The notes beneath the pieces are model-generated. The model did no database searches. It was not told where the DNA came from and saw only the letters and a program-made list of their open reading frames with translations. This document shows positions 1 through 5,396 of a stretch of 9,192 bases of DNA, piece by piece. The stretch comes from Parcubacteria group bacterium (GTDB lineage Bacteria > Patescibacteriota > Minisyncoccia > UBA6257 > JAAZHW01). The stretch's first letter is position 1, and every line of letters begins with the position of its first letter. A program made the translations under genes and the position numbers. The stretch is taken from assembly GCA_012510515.1 (NCBI GenBank), contig JAAZHW010000057.1, forward strand, positions 1 through 9,192, given 5' to 3'.

Positions 1-9
1 AATTAAATA

Positions 10-38
10 GCGGCGAAATTATTTTAGAATTTCGCCGC
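10..38. repeat. Perfect 11-bp hairpin at left edge
   Basis: GCGGCGAAATT (10-20) pairs exactly with AATTTCGCCGC (28-38) around a 7-nt loop. It is not directly followed by a T-run on either strand, so it is not a textbook terminator on its own. It sits just before a second hairpin that does have a T-run, and the two may form the 3' end of an unseen plus-strand transcript. Confidence 0.6.
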
Positions 39-39
39 C

Positions 40-62
40 ATTACTTATTTTAGTAATTTTTT
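40..62 (+). terminator. Probable rho-independent terminator of an upstream gene outside the window
   Basis: ATTACT (40-45) pairs with AGTAAT (52-57) around TATTTT, and T57-T62 follow directly. The stem is short and AT-rich, but the G+C-rich hairpin at 10-38 lies just upstream and could reinforce it. It would end a plus-strand gene left of the window. No coding sequence is visible in 1-217. Confidence 0.45.
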
Positions 63-64
63 AC

Positions 65-86
65 GCAAGCCAAGCAGTTGGCTTGC
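65..86. repeat. 9-bp perfect inverted repeat
   Basis: GCAAGCCAA (65-73) and TTGGCTTGC (78-86) pair perfectly around GCAG. There is no T-run on either side, so the role is unknown. It is one of five hairpins packed into the first 190 nt. Confidence 0.55.
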
Positions 87-117
87 TTCTAGCCATAATT
101 ATAGTGATATTTGTTAG

Positions 118-152
118 AAAAAGTCAGAACTCATTTTGAACAAAATTCTGAC
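118..152 (-). terminator. Rho-independent terminator of the minus-strand methyltransferase gene
   Basis: GTCAGAA (123-129) pairs with TTCTGAC (146-152), and an inner TTTTG/CAAAA pairing (134-138 with 141-145) extends the stem across a 4-nt bulge. Read on the minus strand, the stem is followed by TTTTT (122 down to 118), as expected for intrinsic termination. It lies 66 nt past the stop codon of the minus-strand gene at 218-799. A further perfect hairpin (TGCGAAT/ATTCGCA, 170-185) lies between the two. Confidence 0.6.
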
Positions 153-217
153 GCTGACTGATGCAAAATTGCGAATCAATTCGCAGAATCGGCAAAAGAA
201 CACCATGATACCATCTC

Positions 218-799
218 TCATTTTCCTTTCAATTTTGGTATTAATAGAGGGGTCTCTTTTGCGTATTGTCTGTATTCTTCACCAAATCTTGTAATTAGCT
301 CTCTTTCTTCTTTTTTTATTCGTATGACAAAAGCTACCAAAGATAAGGTAAAAAATAAAAGGCCATATAAATTTCCAGCGATGAGTGTAAAACCCAATGA
401 TAAAATTAAGCCTGATAAATAAATAGGATGCCTAACTTTTGCATAAATTCCGGTTTTTACGAGTTTTTGCTCTTTTCCTGTACTCGCAAAAGGTGTCCAG
501 TATCTAGCCAAATCTCTTCTTGCCACGAAATTTATATATGCGCTAAGGAGAATTAGGATAAAACCAAGTAAAGCAAGTAAAAATATGTATTTCTCTTTGA
601 GTATAGAGATGATGGCATTAACAATAAGTGCTATATAAAAGATATAAATGAGATAAAATGTATAATCTCTACTTTTTACTATGCTTGACCACCGTGGTAT
701 TTTAGTGCCATGCTTGCGTGAGATATATAAACCAATATAATTATTGAGTAATAGGCATATAATCAATGTGATCAACAATATGATATTTGTTTCCATCAT
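218..799 (-). CDS. Isoprenylcysteine carboxyl methyltransferase (ICMT/PEMT)-family integral membrane methyltransferase
   Basis: A 193-aa membrane protein. Hydrophobic segments lie at about residues 5-25, 48-67, 70-90 and 127-160. The C-terminal half carries the family signature: VKTGIYAKVRHPIYLSG (114-130, with the R-H-P core at 123-125) and, after the last membrane segment, EERELITRFGEEYRQY (164-179) and a P-L-L-I-P tail. In known ICMT/PEMT proteins these cytosolic elements bind S-adenosylmethionine. Bacterial members methylate varied or unknown substrates, so I do not assign one. The start is Met 799 or 796. There is no Shine-Dalgarno, but TATGAT (805-810, minus) lies 5 nt upstream, so the mRNA may be leaderless. 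It is transcribed alone, away from all neighbours except rnpB, and ends at its own terminator. Its Ile and Leu codons (many ATA, ATC, TTG) differ from the ATT/TTA-dominated plus-strand genes, which hints at separate acquisition. The family call is firm; the substrate is unknown. Confidence 0.85.
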   Translation of the reverse strand: MMETNIILLITLIICLLLNNYIGLYISRKHGTKIPRWSSIVKSRDYTFYLIYIFYIALIVNAIISILKEKYIFLLALLGFILILLSAYINFVARRDLARYWTPFASTGKEQKLVKTGIYAKVRHPIYLSGLILSLGFTLIAGNLYGLLFFTLSLVAFVIRIKKEERELITRFGEEYRQYAKETPLLIPKLKGK

Positions 800-804
800 T
801 TTTC

Positions 805-810
805 ATCATA
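805..810 (-). promoter_or_regulatory. Candidate -10 box (TATGAT) for the methyltransferase gene
   Basis: TATGAT on the minus strand matches 5 of 6 positions of the sigma-70 -10 consensus and lies only 5 nt before the ATG at 799. Transcription would begin at or next to the start codon. No clear -35 was found in the AT-rich upstream sequence. The support comes mainly from the same spacing before sua5, gatC and ftsK. Confidence 0.35.
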
Positions 811-879
811 TCATAAATTTCTATATTTTTAAAATCTTTTATTCCTAGCGTCCTGAAGACAATTACGTATAACATTTCA

Positions 880-1056
880 GCATATCTGATGTTTGCCTCC
901 ACTTTCTGCTGGCGCAGAAAGTGGAGGAAAAAAATTTTCTTTTCTTAAAGGAAAAAATAAAAAGAAAGGGGCATGCCAAATCAAAAAATGCGAAGAATAT
1001 TTTTTGCGGGACACGCGAGCGACGACGGGGCAAGACAATGATAGTTACACAATACT
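880..1056. other. Non-coding block with a perfect 14-bp hairpin and unusual composition
   Basis: CCTCCACTTTCTGC (896-909) pairs perfectly with GCAGAAAGTGGAGG (914-927) around TGGC. The sequence then runs through a purine-rich A-tract, the palindrome GGCATGCC (970-977), a second hairpin (CAAAAAAT 982-989 with ATTTTTTG 999-1006), and a GC-rich stretch rich in CGCGAGCGACGACG-type words (about 1013-1030). Neither strand has a T-run right after the strong hairpin, so it is not a simple terminator. Short frames on both strands read through it, but they show low-complexity basic or Phe-rich peptides with no family features. It looks like a decayed or non-autonomous element, or a structured RNA, of unknown function. 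Confidence 0.4.
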
Positions 1057-1060
1057 GAAA

Positions 1061-1116
1061 TCCATGGAATCCTTCACCCACCTACGGTAGGCGGGCCATC
1101 AGAATGACATCAGTGA
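1061..1116. repeat. Partial copy of the dispersed palindromic repeat (copy A)
   Basis: It contains GGAATCCTTCACCC, the small palindrome CCTACGGTAGG (1081-1091) plus GCGGG, and the right-hand end TCAGAATGAC (1099-1108). It is then followed by ATCAGTGAG, and ATGACATC[A/G]GTGAG recurs at 2714-2726 beside unit B1. The left end (GTCATTCTGA) is missing, so this is a truncated unit. It lies directly before the sua5 promoter and supplies the false upstream ATG at 1104. Confidence 0.65.
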
Positions 1117-1145
1117 GAGCTATGTTCAAGATAATATTAAAAAAT

Positions 1146-1175
1146 TTGCATTTTAAGAGTAGAATTTTGTATAAT
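1146..1175 (+). promoter_or_regulatory. Promoter of sua5 giving a leaderless mRNA
   Basis: A perfect -10 box TATAAT (1170-1175) lies 18 nt after TTGCAT (1146-1151), a partial -35. The ATG of sua5 is at 1182, only 6 nt after the -10 box, so the expected start of transcription falls on or next to the start codon. This supports initiation at 1182 and not at 1104, because an ATG at 1104 would lie upstream of the promoter. Confidence 0.6.
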
Positions 1176-1181
1176 ATTTTT

Positions 1182-2159
1182 ATGATTGTTAATGGCTATT
1201 CTTATAAAAACATTAAAAAAGCTGCTAATTTTTTAAAAAAAGGTGAGCCCATTGCTTTTCCTACTGAAACGGTTTATGGATTGGGTGCTAATATTTATAA
1301 TAAAAAATCAGTAGCTAAAATTTTTGAAATTAAACAACGACCATTTTTTGATCCATTAATTGTTCATATTGCTAACTTAAAACAATTAGAAGAAGTAGCA
1401 AAAATAGAAGATGAAAGAATTTATCTTTTGGCTAAACATTTTTGGCCTGGTCCTCTAACTTTAATTTTACCAAAACAAAAAAGAATTTCTTATTTAATTA
1501 CTGCTGGCCTAGAAACCGTCGCCATCCGAATGCCTTCAAATATTATTGCTTTATCTTTAATTCAAGAATTAAATTCTCCCATTGCTGCTCCCAGCGCTAA
1601 TTTATTTACTCATTTAAGCCCCACCACGGCTCAACACGTTTTAAAACAATTAGGGAATAAAACAAAATTAATTTTGGATGGCGGCAAAACAACCTGTGGA
1701 GTGGAATCAACAATTTTATCAATAGAAAAAAATAAAAAACCAGTGGTGTTACGAATGGGCGGTTTGCCAATTGAAAATATTGAAAAAATAATTGGCAAAA
1801 TTATTATTCCCACTAAAAAAAGCCGAAAAGTTTTAGCGCCGGGCAACTTAAAAAATCACTATGCTCCTCAAAAACCATTAATTATTATTAATAACGAAAA
1901 AGAAATTCCTAAATATTTAAAAAATAATAAACAAAAAATTGGCTATTTAGCTTTTCAAAAAATCAACAATAAAAAAATTCTTAGTGATTATAAAATTTTA
2001 TCTTCTCAAGGCGATTTTAAAGAAGCCGCTAGTAATTTTTTTGATTATCTTCACCAGTTAGATGATGGCCCAGCTGAAATTATTTTGGCTGAAAAAATTA
2101 AAGAAGTTAATTTGGGCAAAGCAATGATGGAAAGATTAATTAAAGCTGCCCATCGTTAA
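1182..2159 (+). CDS. sua5: L-threonylcarbamoyladenylate synthase, Sua5 type (YrdC domain plus Sua5 C-terminal domain)
   Basis: It makes threonylcarbamoyl-AMP from threonine, bicarbonate and ATP, the first step of t6A37 formation in ANN-decoding tRNAs; TsaB, TsaD and TsaE then transfer the group. With the start at 1182 the protein has 325 aa. The YrdC domain shows PTETVYGLGA (27-36), KQRP (51-54), PLIVHI, FWPGPLTLIL (from 87), AIRMPSN, APSAN (136-140) and the STIL segment (176-179). APGNLKNHYAP (219-229) is the Sua5-type linker, followed by about 95 residues of C-terminal domain, so this is the long Sua5 form and not short TsaC. The open frame extends back to 1104, but those 26 codons begin inside a dispersed repeat (MTSVR is also encoded by the repeat at 2714) and span the promoter, so I reject them. 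The DUF192 gene follows after 15 nt and is probably cotranscribed. Confidence 0.93.
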   Translation: MIVNGYSYKNIKKAANFLKKGEPIAFPTETVYGLGANIYNKKSVAKIFEIKQRPFFDPLIVHIANLKQLEEVAKIEDERIYLLAKHFWPGPLTLILPKQKRISYLITAGLETVAIRMPSNIIALSLIQELNSPIAAPSANLFTHLSPTTAQHVLKQLGNKTKLILDGGKTTCGVESTILSIEKNKKPVVLRMGGLPIENIEKIIGKIIIPTKKSRKVLAPGNLKNHYAPQKPLIIINNEKEIPKYLKNNKQKIGYLAFQKINNKKILSDYKILSSQGDFKEAASNFFDYLHQLDDGPAEIILAEKIKEVNLGKAMMERLIKAAHR

Positions 2160-2174
2160 TGTTGCATAAATAAA

Positions 2175-2627
2175 ATGAAAAAAAATATAATGATTATTTT
2201 AACTATTCTTTTAATTATCATATTTTTAAGCATTTATTTCGTTTCGAAAAACAAAAAAACAGAAATTTTTTTTCCTAAACAAAATATAAAAATAGAGGCT
2301 CAATTAGCTCAAACTATTTTGCAACAAACAAAAGGATTAATGAATGTAAAGAATTTGCCCGAAAACCAAGGAATGCTTTTTGTTTTTCTTGATGAATCTA
2401 GAAAAAGTTTTTGGATGAAAAATACTTATATTCCTCTTGATTTAATTTTTATTTCTCGCGATAAAAAAATTGTTGAAATAAAAGAAAATTTTGAACCCTG
2501 CCAACAAAAAAATTGCCCTTCCTATACTTCTCAGAAAAAAGCCAAATATGTTTTAGAGGTTAATGGAGGTTTTTGTCAAAAACACCAAATCAAAGAAGGC
2601 GACGAAGTACGCTTTGAAATAAAATAG
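2175..2627 (+). CDS. Membrane-anchored DUF192 protein
   Basis: A 150-aa protein with a lysine-rich start and one hydrophobic helix (about residues 5-24), which serves as signal anchor or uncleaved signal peptide. The rest lies outside the membrane and is the DUF192 domain. Its family motifs are GLM (54-56), GMLFVF (66-71), FWMKNTYIPLDLIF (79-92) and YVLEVNGGFC (125-134), then H-x-I-x-x-GD. Cys109 and Cys114 (CQQKNCPSY) and Cys134 could pair or bind a metal. The first two match the C-x4-CP-x-Y pattern common in this family. Function is not established for the family, and none is invented here. It starts 15 nt after sua5 with no ribosome-binding site or strong promoter, so it likely shares that transcript. 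Downstream lies the repeat cluster. Confidence 0.88.
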   Translation: MKKNIMIILTILLIIIFLSIYFVSKNKKTEIFFPKQNIKIEAQLAQTILQQTKGLMNVKNLPENQGMLFVFLDESRKSFWMKNTYIPLDLIFISRDKKIVEIKENFEPCQQKNCPSYTSQKKAKYVLEVNGGFCQKHQIKEGDEVRFEIK

Positions 2628-2653
2628 TTTAAATTTTTTAAATGACAATTTAT

Positions 2654-2718
2654 GTCATTCTGAACGTTATCCCTGCCCGTCGTAGGCGGGCCCCGCCTAC
2701 GACGGGTCTCAAGATGAC
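2654..2718. repeat. Palindromic repeat unit B1 (65 bp)
   Basis: It is bounded by GTCATTCTGA (2654-2663) and TCAAGATGAC (2709-2718), near-perfect inverted ends. The core is a perfect 14-bp palindrome, CCCGTCGTAGGCGG (2676-2689) with CCGCCTACGACGGG (2693-2706), a very stable hairpin in an AT-rich genome. It is the shortest complete unit of the family in the window and lacks the ATCCCATCCACAGCAG segment present in B2, B3 and C. Confidence 0.75.
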
Positions 2719-2731
2719 ATCGGTGAGGGGC

Positions 2732-2844
2732 GTCATTCTGAGTGAAACGAAGAATCCCATCCACAGCAGTGATAATCGCTTATTAGTTGGCATGGGATCC
2801 TTCAGGCTTCGCCTACCTCTCGGCAGGCAGGCCTTCAGGATGAC
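2732..2844. repeat. Palindromic repeat unit B2 (113 bp)
   Basis: It starts GTCATTCTGAGTGAAACGAA and ends TTCAGGATGAC (2834-2844). It contains AATCCCATCCACAGCAGTGA (2753-2772), shared exactly with B3 and C, then GGGATCCTTCAGG and a CTGCC/GGCAG-rich arm. The two halves are imperfectly self-complementary (AGAATCCCAT with ATGGGATCCTT), so the transcript would fold on itself. It is separated from B1 by 13 bp and from B3 by 12 bp. Confidence 0.75.
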
Positions 2845-2856
2845 AAAATGGAGGTT

Positions 2857-2993
2857 GTCATTCTGAGCGTTAGCCCTGCCCGCCGGTAGGCAGGGGTTGA
2901 AGCCTGCCTGCCGAGAGGCAGGAATCCCATCCACAGCAGTGATTGTTGATTGTTGCTGAAAGCCGAGGGATCCTTCACTACGTTCAGGATGAC
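2857..2993. repeat. Palindromic repeat unit B3 (137 bp) with a trailing fragment
   Basis: It is bounded by GTCATTCTGA (2857-2866) and TCAGGATGAC (2984-2993). Inside are two CCTGCC/GGCAGG-type stems (about 2876-2894 and 2903-2922), the exact 20-mer AATCCCATCCACAGCAGTGA (2923-2942), TTGCTGAAAGCC and GGGATCCTTCAC. A further 14 bp on, GTCATTCT (3008-3015) looks like the left end of a fourth, lost unit. There is no coding sequence in 2640-3040, and the short frames crossing it translate repeat DNA. Confidence 0.75.
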
Positions 2994-3040
2994 ACTAAAA
3001 AACAGCAGTCATTCTAAAAACTTTTAATTTTAATTTTTTG

Positions 3041-3049
3041 TGTTAAAAT
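3041..3049 (+). promoter_or_regulatory. Extended -10 promoter of the gatC-gatA run, leaderless
   Basis: TGT followed by TAAAAT (3044-3049) is an extended -10 element, which can work without a good -35; none is clear here. The gatC ATG (3057) follows after 7 nt, so transcription should begin at or right beside the start codon. It lies just past the repeat cluster. Confidence 0.5.
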
Positions 3050-3056
3050 AAAACCA

Positions 3057-3362
3057 ATGGAAAAAGAACCTCTTGTTAATAAAAAAACTATTGATTATCT
3101 TTCAGAATTAAGCCGAATAAAAATAACTGAAGCGGAAAAACCTAAATTAGAAGCGGATCTTAATGCTATTCTTAATTATGTAAAACAACTCCAAGAAATT
3201 GATACTTCTTTTATAAATTTAGATGAAGAACTATTAAAAATAAAAACCAACAAAGATTTAGAATATTTAAACGAAAAAAACTTTGATTTTGAAAATGATG
3301 ATTTAATAGATAGTTTTTATCAACGAAAAGATAAGTGGTTAGAAATTCCACCAATTTTTTAA
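3057..3362 (+). CDS. gatC: Aspartyl/glutamyl-tRNA amidotransferase subunit C
   Basis: The small subunit of GatCAB, which converts Glu-tRNA(Gln) or Asp-tRNA(Asn) to the amidated form. GatC stabilises GatA and bridges it to GatB. At 101 aa the length is normal. The N-terminal helical motif is typical: a Leu-rich helix with LSELSRIKITEAE, then LNAILNYVKQLQEIDT (about 35-50). The C-terminal part ends KWLEIPPIF, matching the usual ending with a VPxIF/VPxIL-like tail. The middle, where most GatC proteins carry an LRxD segment, is divergent (DDLIDSFYQRKDK), so the call rests on the N-terminal motif, the tail and the adjacent gatA. gatA begins 3 nt after the stop. No Shine-Dalgarno is present. Confidence 0.88.
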   Translation: MEKEPLVNKKTIDYLSELSRIKITEAEKPKLEADLNAILNYVKQLQEIDTSFINLDEELLKIKTNKDLEYLNEKNFDFENDDLIDSFYQRKDKWLEIPPIF

Positions 3363-3365
3363 TTT

Positions 3366-4814
3366 ATGATTACTTTACACGAATTAACAATCAAAAAAAT
3401 TCATTTTTTATTAACGAGTAAAGAATTTAGCGCTTTTGATTTAACAAAAGAATTTTTTGATTATATTGAAAAAAAAGACAAAGAAATCGATGCTTATAAA
3501 CTTTTACTCAAAGATGAGGCTTTGCGTCAAGCTAATGAAATAGATAAAAAAATTGCGGCTGGAGAAGAAATTTCCTTATTAGCCGGTGTACCTTTAGCAA
3601 TTAAAGACAATATTTTAATAAAAAATACCTTAACCACTGCTGGTTCTAAAATTTTAGCTAATTATAAAGCTGCTTATAATGCTACGGCAATTGAAAAATT
3701 AAAAAAGCAAGGAGCAATATTTTTAGGAAAAACTAATATAGATGAGTTTGCGATGGGCTCATCAACCGAAACTTCTGCTTTTAGAAAAACAAAAAATCCG
3801 CTGGATTTAACCCGAGTGCCGGGTGGATCAAGTGGTGGTTCAGCTGCTGCCATTGCTTCTCATCAATCCGTCGCTGCTCTTGGTTCTGACACTGGCGGCT
3901 CTGTTCGTCAACCAGCTTCTTTTTGTGGTCTTGTTGGCTTAAAACCAACTTATGGCGCTGTTTCTCGTTTTGGATTAATTGCCTTGGCTTCTTCACTTGA
4001 TCAAATTGGTCCTCTGGCCAAAACCGTTGAAGATGCCGCTATTTTATTAGAAGCAATTGTTGGCAAAGATAAATATGATAATAGTAGTGAAAATTTTCAA
4101 TTTCAAGCTAATTCTATTTATAATAAAGACGATTTAAAAGGATTAAAAATAGGAATTATTAAAGAAATTAATTTAAATTCTTTAGAAAAAGATTTGGCTA
4201 TTGCTTTTCAAAAAAACTTAAAACAATTAGAAAATTTAGGCGCTAGCATTGAAGAAATTTCCATTCCTCATCTTTCTTTAAGTTTGGCTTGTTATTATGT
4301 TTTAATGCCTGCTGAAGCTAGTAGTAATTTGGCAAGATTTGATGGATTACGTTATTCGCCATCTGATAAAACTGGCTCTCTAAAAGATATTTATTTTGAA
4401 ACACGAGGCGAATATTTTGGCTCGGAAGTTAAAAGGCGAATTGTTTTAGGAACGTTTGTTTTATCCAGTGGTTATTATGATGCCTTCTATCATAAAGCTC
4501 GATTAGTTCAAACTTTAATTAAAAAAGAATTTGAAGAAGTTTTTAAAAAAGTTGATTTAATTGTTTTACCCACCACGCCAACAACAGCCTTTAAATTTAA
4601 TGAAAAAATAAATGATCCGCTAGAAATGTATTTATCTGATATTTTTACCGTTCCAGCTAATATTGCTGGGCTTCCCGCTATTTCTTTGCCAATTTATGGT
4701 GAAAATAAACTACCCTATGGTTTTCAATTTTTAGCTAATCATTTTCAGGAAGCGACAATGCTTAATGCCGCTTATTTATTAGAACAATCAACACATGAAC
4801 GACGATCCCTTTAA
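3366..4814 (+). CDS. gatA: Aspartyl/glutamyl-tRNA amidotransferase subunit A (glutamine amidase)
   Basis: The catalytic subunit of GatCAB, which releases ammonia from glutamine and passes it to GatB for amidation of mischarged tRNA. At 482 aa it is full length. The amidase-signature catalytic set is intact: Lys80 in GVPLAIKDNI, cis-Ser155 in PGGSSGGSAAA (152-162), and nucleophile Ser179 in GSDTGGSVRQPA (173-184), followed by GLKPTYGAVSRFG. The family block ARFDGLRYS, the GTFVLSSGYYDAFYHKA segment and the C-terminal GLPAISLP/PYGFQF elements are present. It sits 3 nt after gatC. Its last 20 nt (4795-4814) overlap the start of the next gene in another frame, which implies translational coupling. 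gatB is not in the window, so the third subunit must be encoded elsewhere. Confidence 0.97.
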   Translation: MITLHELTIKKIHFLLTSKEFSAFDLTKEFFDYIEKKDKEIDAYKLLLKDEALRQANEIDKKIAAGEEISLLAGVPLAIKDNILIKNTLTTAGSKILANYKAAYNATAIEKLKKQGAIFLGKTNIDEFAMGSSTETSAFRKTKNPLDLTRVPGGSSGGSAAAIASHQSVAALGSDTGGSVRQPASFCGLVGLKPTYGAVSRFGLIALASSLDQIGPLAKTVEDAAILLEAIVGKDKYDNSSENFQFQANSIYNKDDLKGLKIGIIKEINLNSLEKDLAIAFQKNLKQLENLGASIEEISIPHLSLSLACYYVLMPAEASSNLARFDGLRYSPSDKTGSLKDIYFETRGEYFGSEVKRRIVLGTFVLSSGYYDAFYHKARLVQTLIKKEFEEVFKKVDLIVLPTTPTTAFKFNEKINDPLEMYLSDIFTVPANIAGLPAISLPIYGENKLPYGFQFLANHFQEATMLNAAYLLEQSTHERRSL

Positions 4815-5370
4815 TCAACTATTAGAATTATCAAAAAATTTAGGAGAATCATTAAAAATTTTTTCCGAAAAAATTGAGGTTTTTTTTGATATTCCTATTA
4901 TTAAAATGCTAAAATTAATTGGCATTATTATCACTATTATTTTATTTATTATTTGGATAATTTTAATTAGAAAAACTAATAAAATAGCCGACTCAATAGA
5001 AAAATATAAATTTTATCAAGCCACTGGAAAAAAAGAAAAAAAACATTCTTTAAAAGTTTGGAAAAATATTGAAAAATTAATTGAATCAGATAATGAAGAA
5101 TCGATGAAACAAGGATTCATTTTGATGAATGAGTTATTAAATGAAGTTTTAAATAGAGTAACATTAGCCGGAAATGATGCAATTGAAAAAATTAAAAATT
5201 TAAGAATAGCCGAATTTAATGAATCGGACAAATCAAAATTATTAGTAGGAATTTATGCTTATAATAAAATAGTTGAGAATCCTTCTTTTGCTTTAGATCC
5301 GAAAGAAATAAAATATTTTTTAAAACTTTATAAACAATTTTTTGTAATTATTGGATTTTTAGAAGAATAA
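4795..5370 (+). CDS. Small single-pass membrane protein of unknown function (resembles a CPR-type conserved family)
   Basis: A 191-aa protein with an N-terminal amphipathic region (1-38), one strong membrane helix (about 39-58), a basic stretch ending in KKEKK (79-83), and a helical C-terminal domain of about 105 residues. From memory, the C-terminal pattern (W-K-x-I-E-x-L-x-E-S-D-N-E, then a helix with LLNEVLNR, a G-x-x-x-x-E-K-I-K-x-L segment, and SFALDPKEIKYFLKLY near the end) resembles a family common in Patescibacteria, whose members often carry an A-H-K-x-R-N-x-I-x-H segment like a HEPN R-x4-H site. Here the matching stretch is IYAYNKIVENPSF (153-165), with the Arg and His absent, so any nuclease-like site would be lost. 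This family link is tentative. The gene overlaps gatA by 20 nt and precedes ftsK by 26 nt. There is no ribosome-binding site, so coupling to gatA translation is likely. Confidence 0.75.
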   Translation: MNDDPFNQLLELSKNLGESLKIFSEKIEVFFDIPIIKMLKLIGIIITIILFIIWIILIRKTNKIADSIEKYKFYQATGKKEKKHSLKVWKNIEKLIESDNEESMKQGFILMNELLNEVLNRVTLAGNDAIEKIKNLRIAEFNESDKSKLLVGIYAYNKIVENPSFALDPKEIKYFLKLYKQFFVIIGFLEE

Positions 5371-5382
5371 AATTAATATATT

Positions 5383-5390
5383 TATAAAAT
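5383..5390 (+). promoter_or_regulatory. Candidate internal -10 (TATAAAAT) before ftsK
   Basis: TATAAAAT contains TATAAA and TAAAAT, and the latter ends 6 nt before the ftsK ATG (5397). The spacing matches the sua5 and gatC promoters, so ftsK may also be expressed from a leaderless transcript in addition to readthrough from gatCA. A chance match is possible in 26 nt of AT-rich spacer. Confidence 0.4.
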
Positions 5391-5396
5391 AAAGTT

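Noticed and set aside
218..220. Use of UGA as a sense codon (code 25, as in Gracilibacteria/Absconditabacteria)
   Set aside because: The ICMT-family gene ends in TGA right after its conserved C-terminus, and the other genes need no in-frame TGA readthrough. The standard bacterial code fits.
863..1090. Two overlapping open frames on opposite strands (minus 863-1081, plus 893-1090)
   Set aside because: Both translate the hairpin block and the dispersed repeat. The peptides are low-complexity, have no domain features or supporting start signals, and mirror each other.
2576..2934. Open frames on both strands across the repeat cluster (62, 74 and 94 codons)
   Set aside because: They lie wholly or mostly in palindromic repeat DNA. 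Peptides such as CLPAGRA and LPLGRQAF are translations of the CCTGCC/GGCAGG stems.
3781..3996. Minus-strand open frame within gatA, and similar frames at 1631-1846, 5016-5231 and 5810-6019
   Set aside because: They are antisense shadows of strongly conserved genes, with Gln/Lys- or Phe/Ser-rich peptides of no recognisable family.
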